Positions 5,368 to 5,659 of a stretch of 5,659 bases of DNA are shown here, piece after piece. This DNA comes from Polynucleobacter sp. GTDB taxonomy: Bacteria; Pseudomonadota; Gammaproteobacteria; Burkholderiales; Burkholderiaceae. The notes under the pieces were generated by a model, which ran no database searches, had not been told where the DNA came from, and saw only the letters and a list, made by a program, of their open reading frames with translations. Location: assembly GCA_020059445.1 (NCBI GenBank), contig JAGVCB010000102.1, positions 1 through 5,659 on the forward strand, given 5' to 3'. A program made the translations under genes and the position numbers. The number at the start of each line of letters is the position of its first letter. Position 1 is the first letter of the stretch.

Positions 5368-5659
5368 TTCTCCAAATCTTCTCCATTGTTGCGGACAACC
5401 TGCACGCGTGCTCCAAATAAGGAATTGGCGAAAGAAATGATCAACGAGAGCCACAGTGCCGACCAAAAGCCATCCACTCTAAAATTGTTGTTTGGGATGA
5501 TTTCTTTTGCAATCAATATTATCGCTGCGTTAATTACCAGGAGGAAAATTCCAAATGTGAAAATAGTAGCCGGTATCGTAAGGACAACCAATAGTGGTTT
5601 GATGAAAGTGTTCAACAATGCGAGCACAAGGGCAGTTACGAGGGCTATCCAAGGCTGAC
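5364..5659 (-). CDS. Phage_holin_4_2 / YvlD-type membrane protein (5' end outside window)
   Basis: The minus-strand frame ends at TAA (5366-5364) and stays open to the right window edge; the GTG at 5627-5625 is an internal Val codon, so the start lies beyond the window. The visible 98 residues begin QPWIALVTALVLALLNTFIK and continue with PLLVVLTIPATIFTFGIFLL, VINAAIILIAKEI, the polar loop IPNNNFRVDGFWSALW, and a last helix LSLIISFANSLFG before a polar tail. This is the pattern of the Phage_holin_4_2 (PF04020) family: small four-helix inner-membrane proteins with an LNxxIKP motif, a T(I/L)P(A/L)T(I/L) motif and an xVDGFWxAxxxxL motif. Despite the name, members are common chromosomal proteins with no demonstrated holin role, so no prophage is implied. 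It overlaps the ion-transporter remnant tail to tail by 4 bases. Confidence 0.85.
   Translation of the reverse strand, partial: QPWIALVTALVLALLNTFIKPLLVVLTIPATIFTFGIFLLVINAAIILIAKEIIPNNNFRVDGFWSALWLSLIISFANSLFGARVQVVRNNGEDLEN

Noticed and set aside
5386..5658. Plus-strand open frame of 90 codons at the right edge
   Set aside because: It is antisense to the holin-like membrane protein, whose sequence shows clear family motifs; the plus-strand translation shows none.
5364..5659. Prophage or lysis module suggested by the holin-like gene
   Set aside because: Phage_holin_4_2 proteins are common chromosomal membrane proteins, and no other phage gene (endolysin, integrase, structural) is present in the window.

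Overview
The window looks like ordinary chromosome from a free-living Gram-negative bacterium, most probably a betaproteobacterium. The reasons are the msrP-msrQ pair, the YccU, YqiA, YchJ and TIGR02450-type small proteins, tight gene packing, and base composition that by eye is in the mid-40s percent GC (not computed). A Polynucleobacter-like Burkholderiales genome would fit, but that is inference from gene content and composition. There are no RNA genes, insertion sequences, CRISPR arrays or phage modules. No stretch longer than about 80 bases lacks a gene.

Left part (1-983): the 3' end of a gene for a small carboxypeptidase-regulatory-like (beta-sandwich) protein runs off the left edge. 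It converges on a 75-residue Trp-rich DUF2389/TIGR02450 protein on the minus strand. Then comes a plus-strand single-domain CoA-binding protein of the YccU family.

Centre (1057-3377): a compact three-gene unit encodes MsrP (Tat-exported molybdoenzyme that reduces periplasmic protein methionine sulfoxide), MsrQ (its membrane haem partner) and a secreted SUMF1/FGE-fold protein. The third gene starts on a GTG that overlaps the msrQ stop codon by 4 bases, so it is probably translationally coupled to msrPQ and acts in the same compartment. It lacks the paired catalytic cysteines of true formylglycine-generating enzymes. This unit is the most interesting part of the window.

Right part (3332-5659): a YqiA-type alpha/beta-hydrolase on the minus strand overlaps the 3' end of the SUMF1-fold gene tail to tail by 46 bases. 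Divergent from it is a tight plus-strand run: a HIT-family protein, a YchJ-family SEC-C protein, an unrecognised 118-residue protein, and a 55-codon reading frame that looks like only the first transmembrane segment of an ion transporter (a probable gene remnant). This remnant ends in a 4-base tail-to-tail overlap with a minus-strand Phage_holin_4_2-type membrane protein gene that runs off the right edge.
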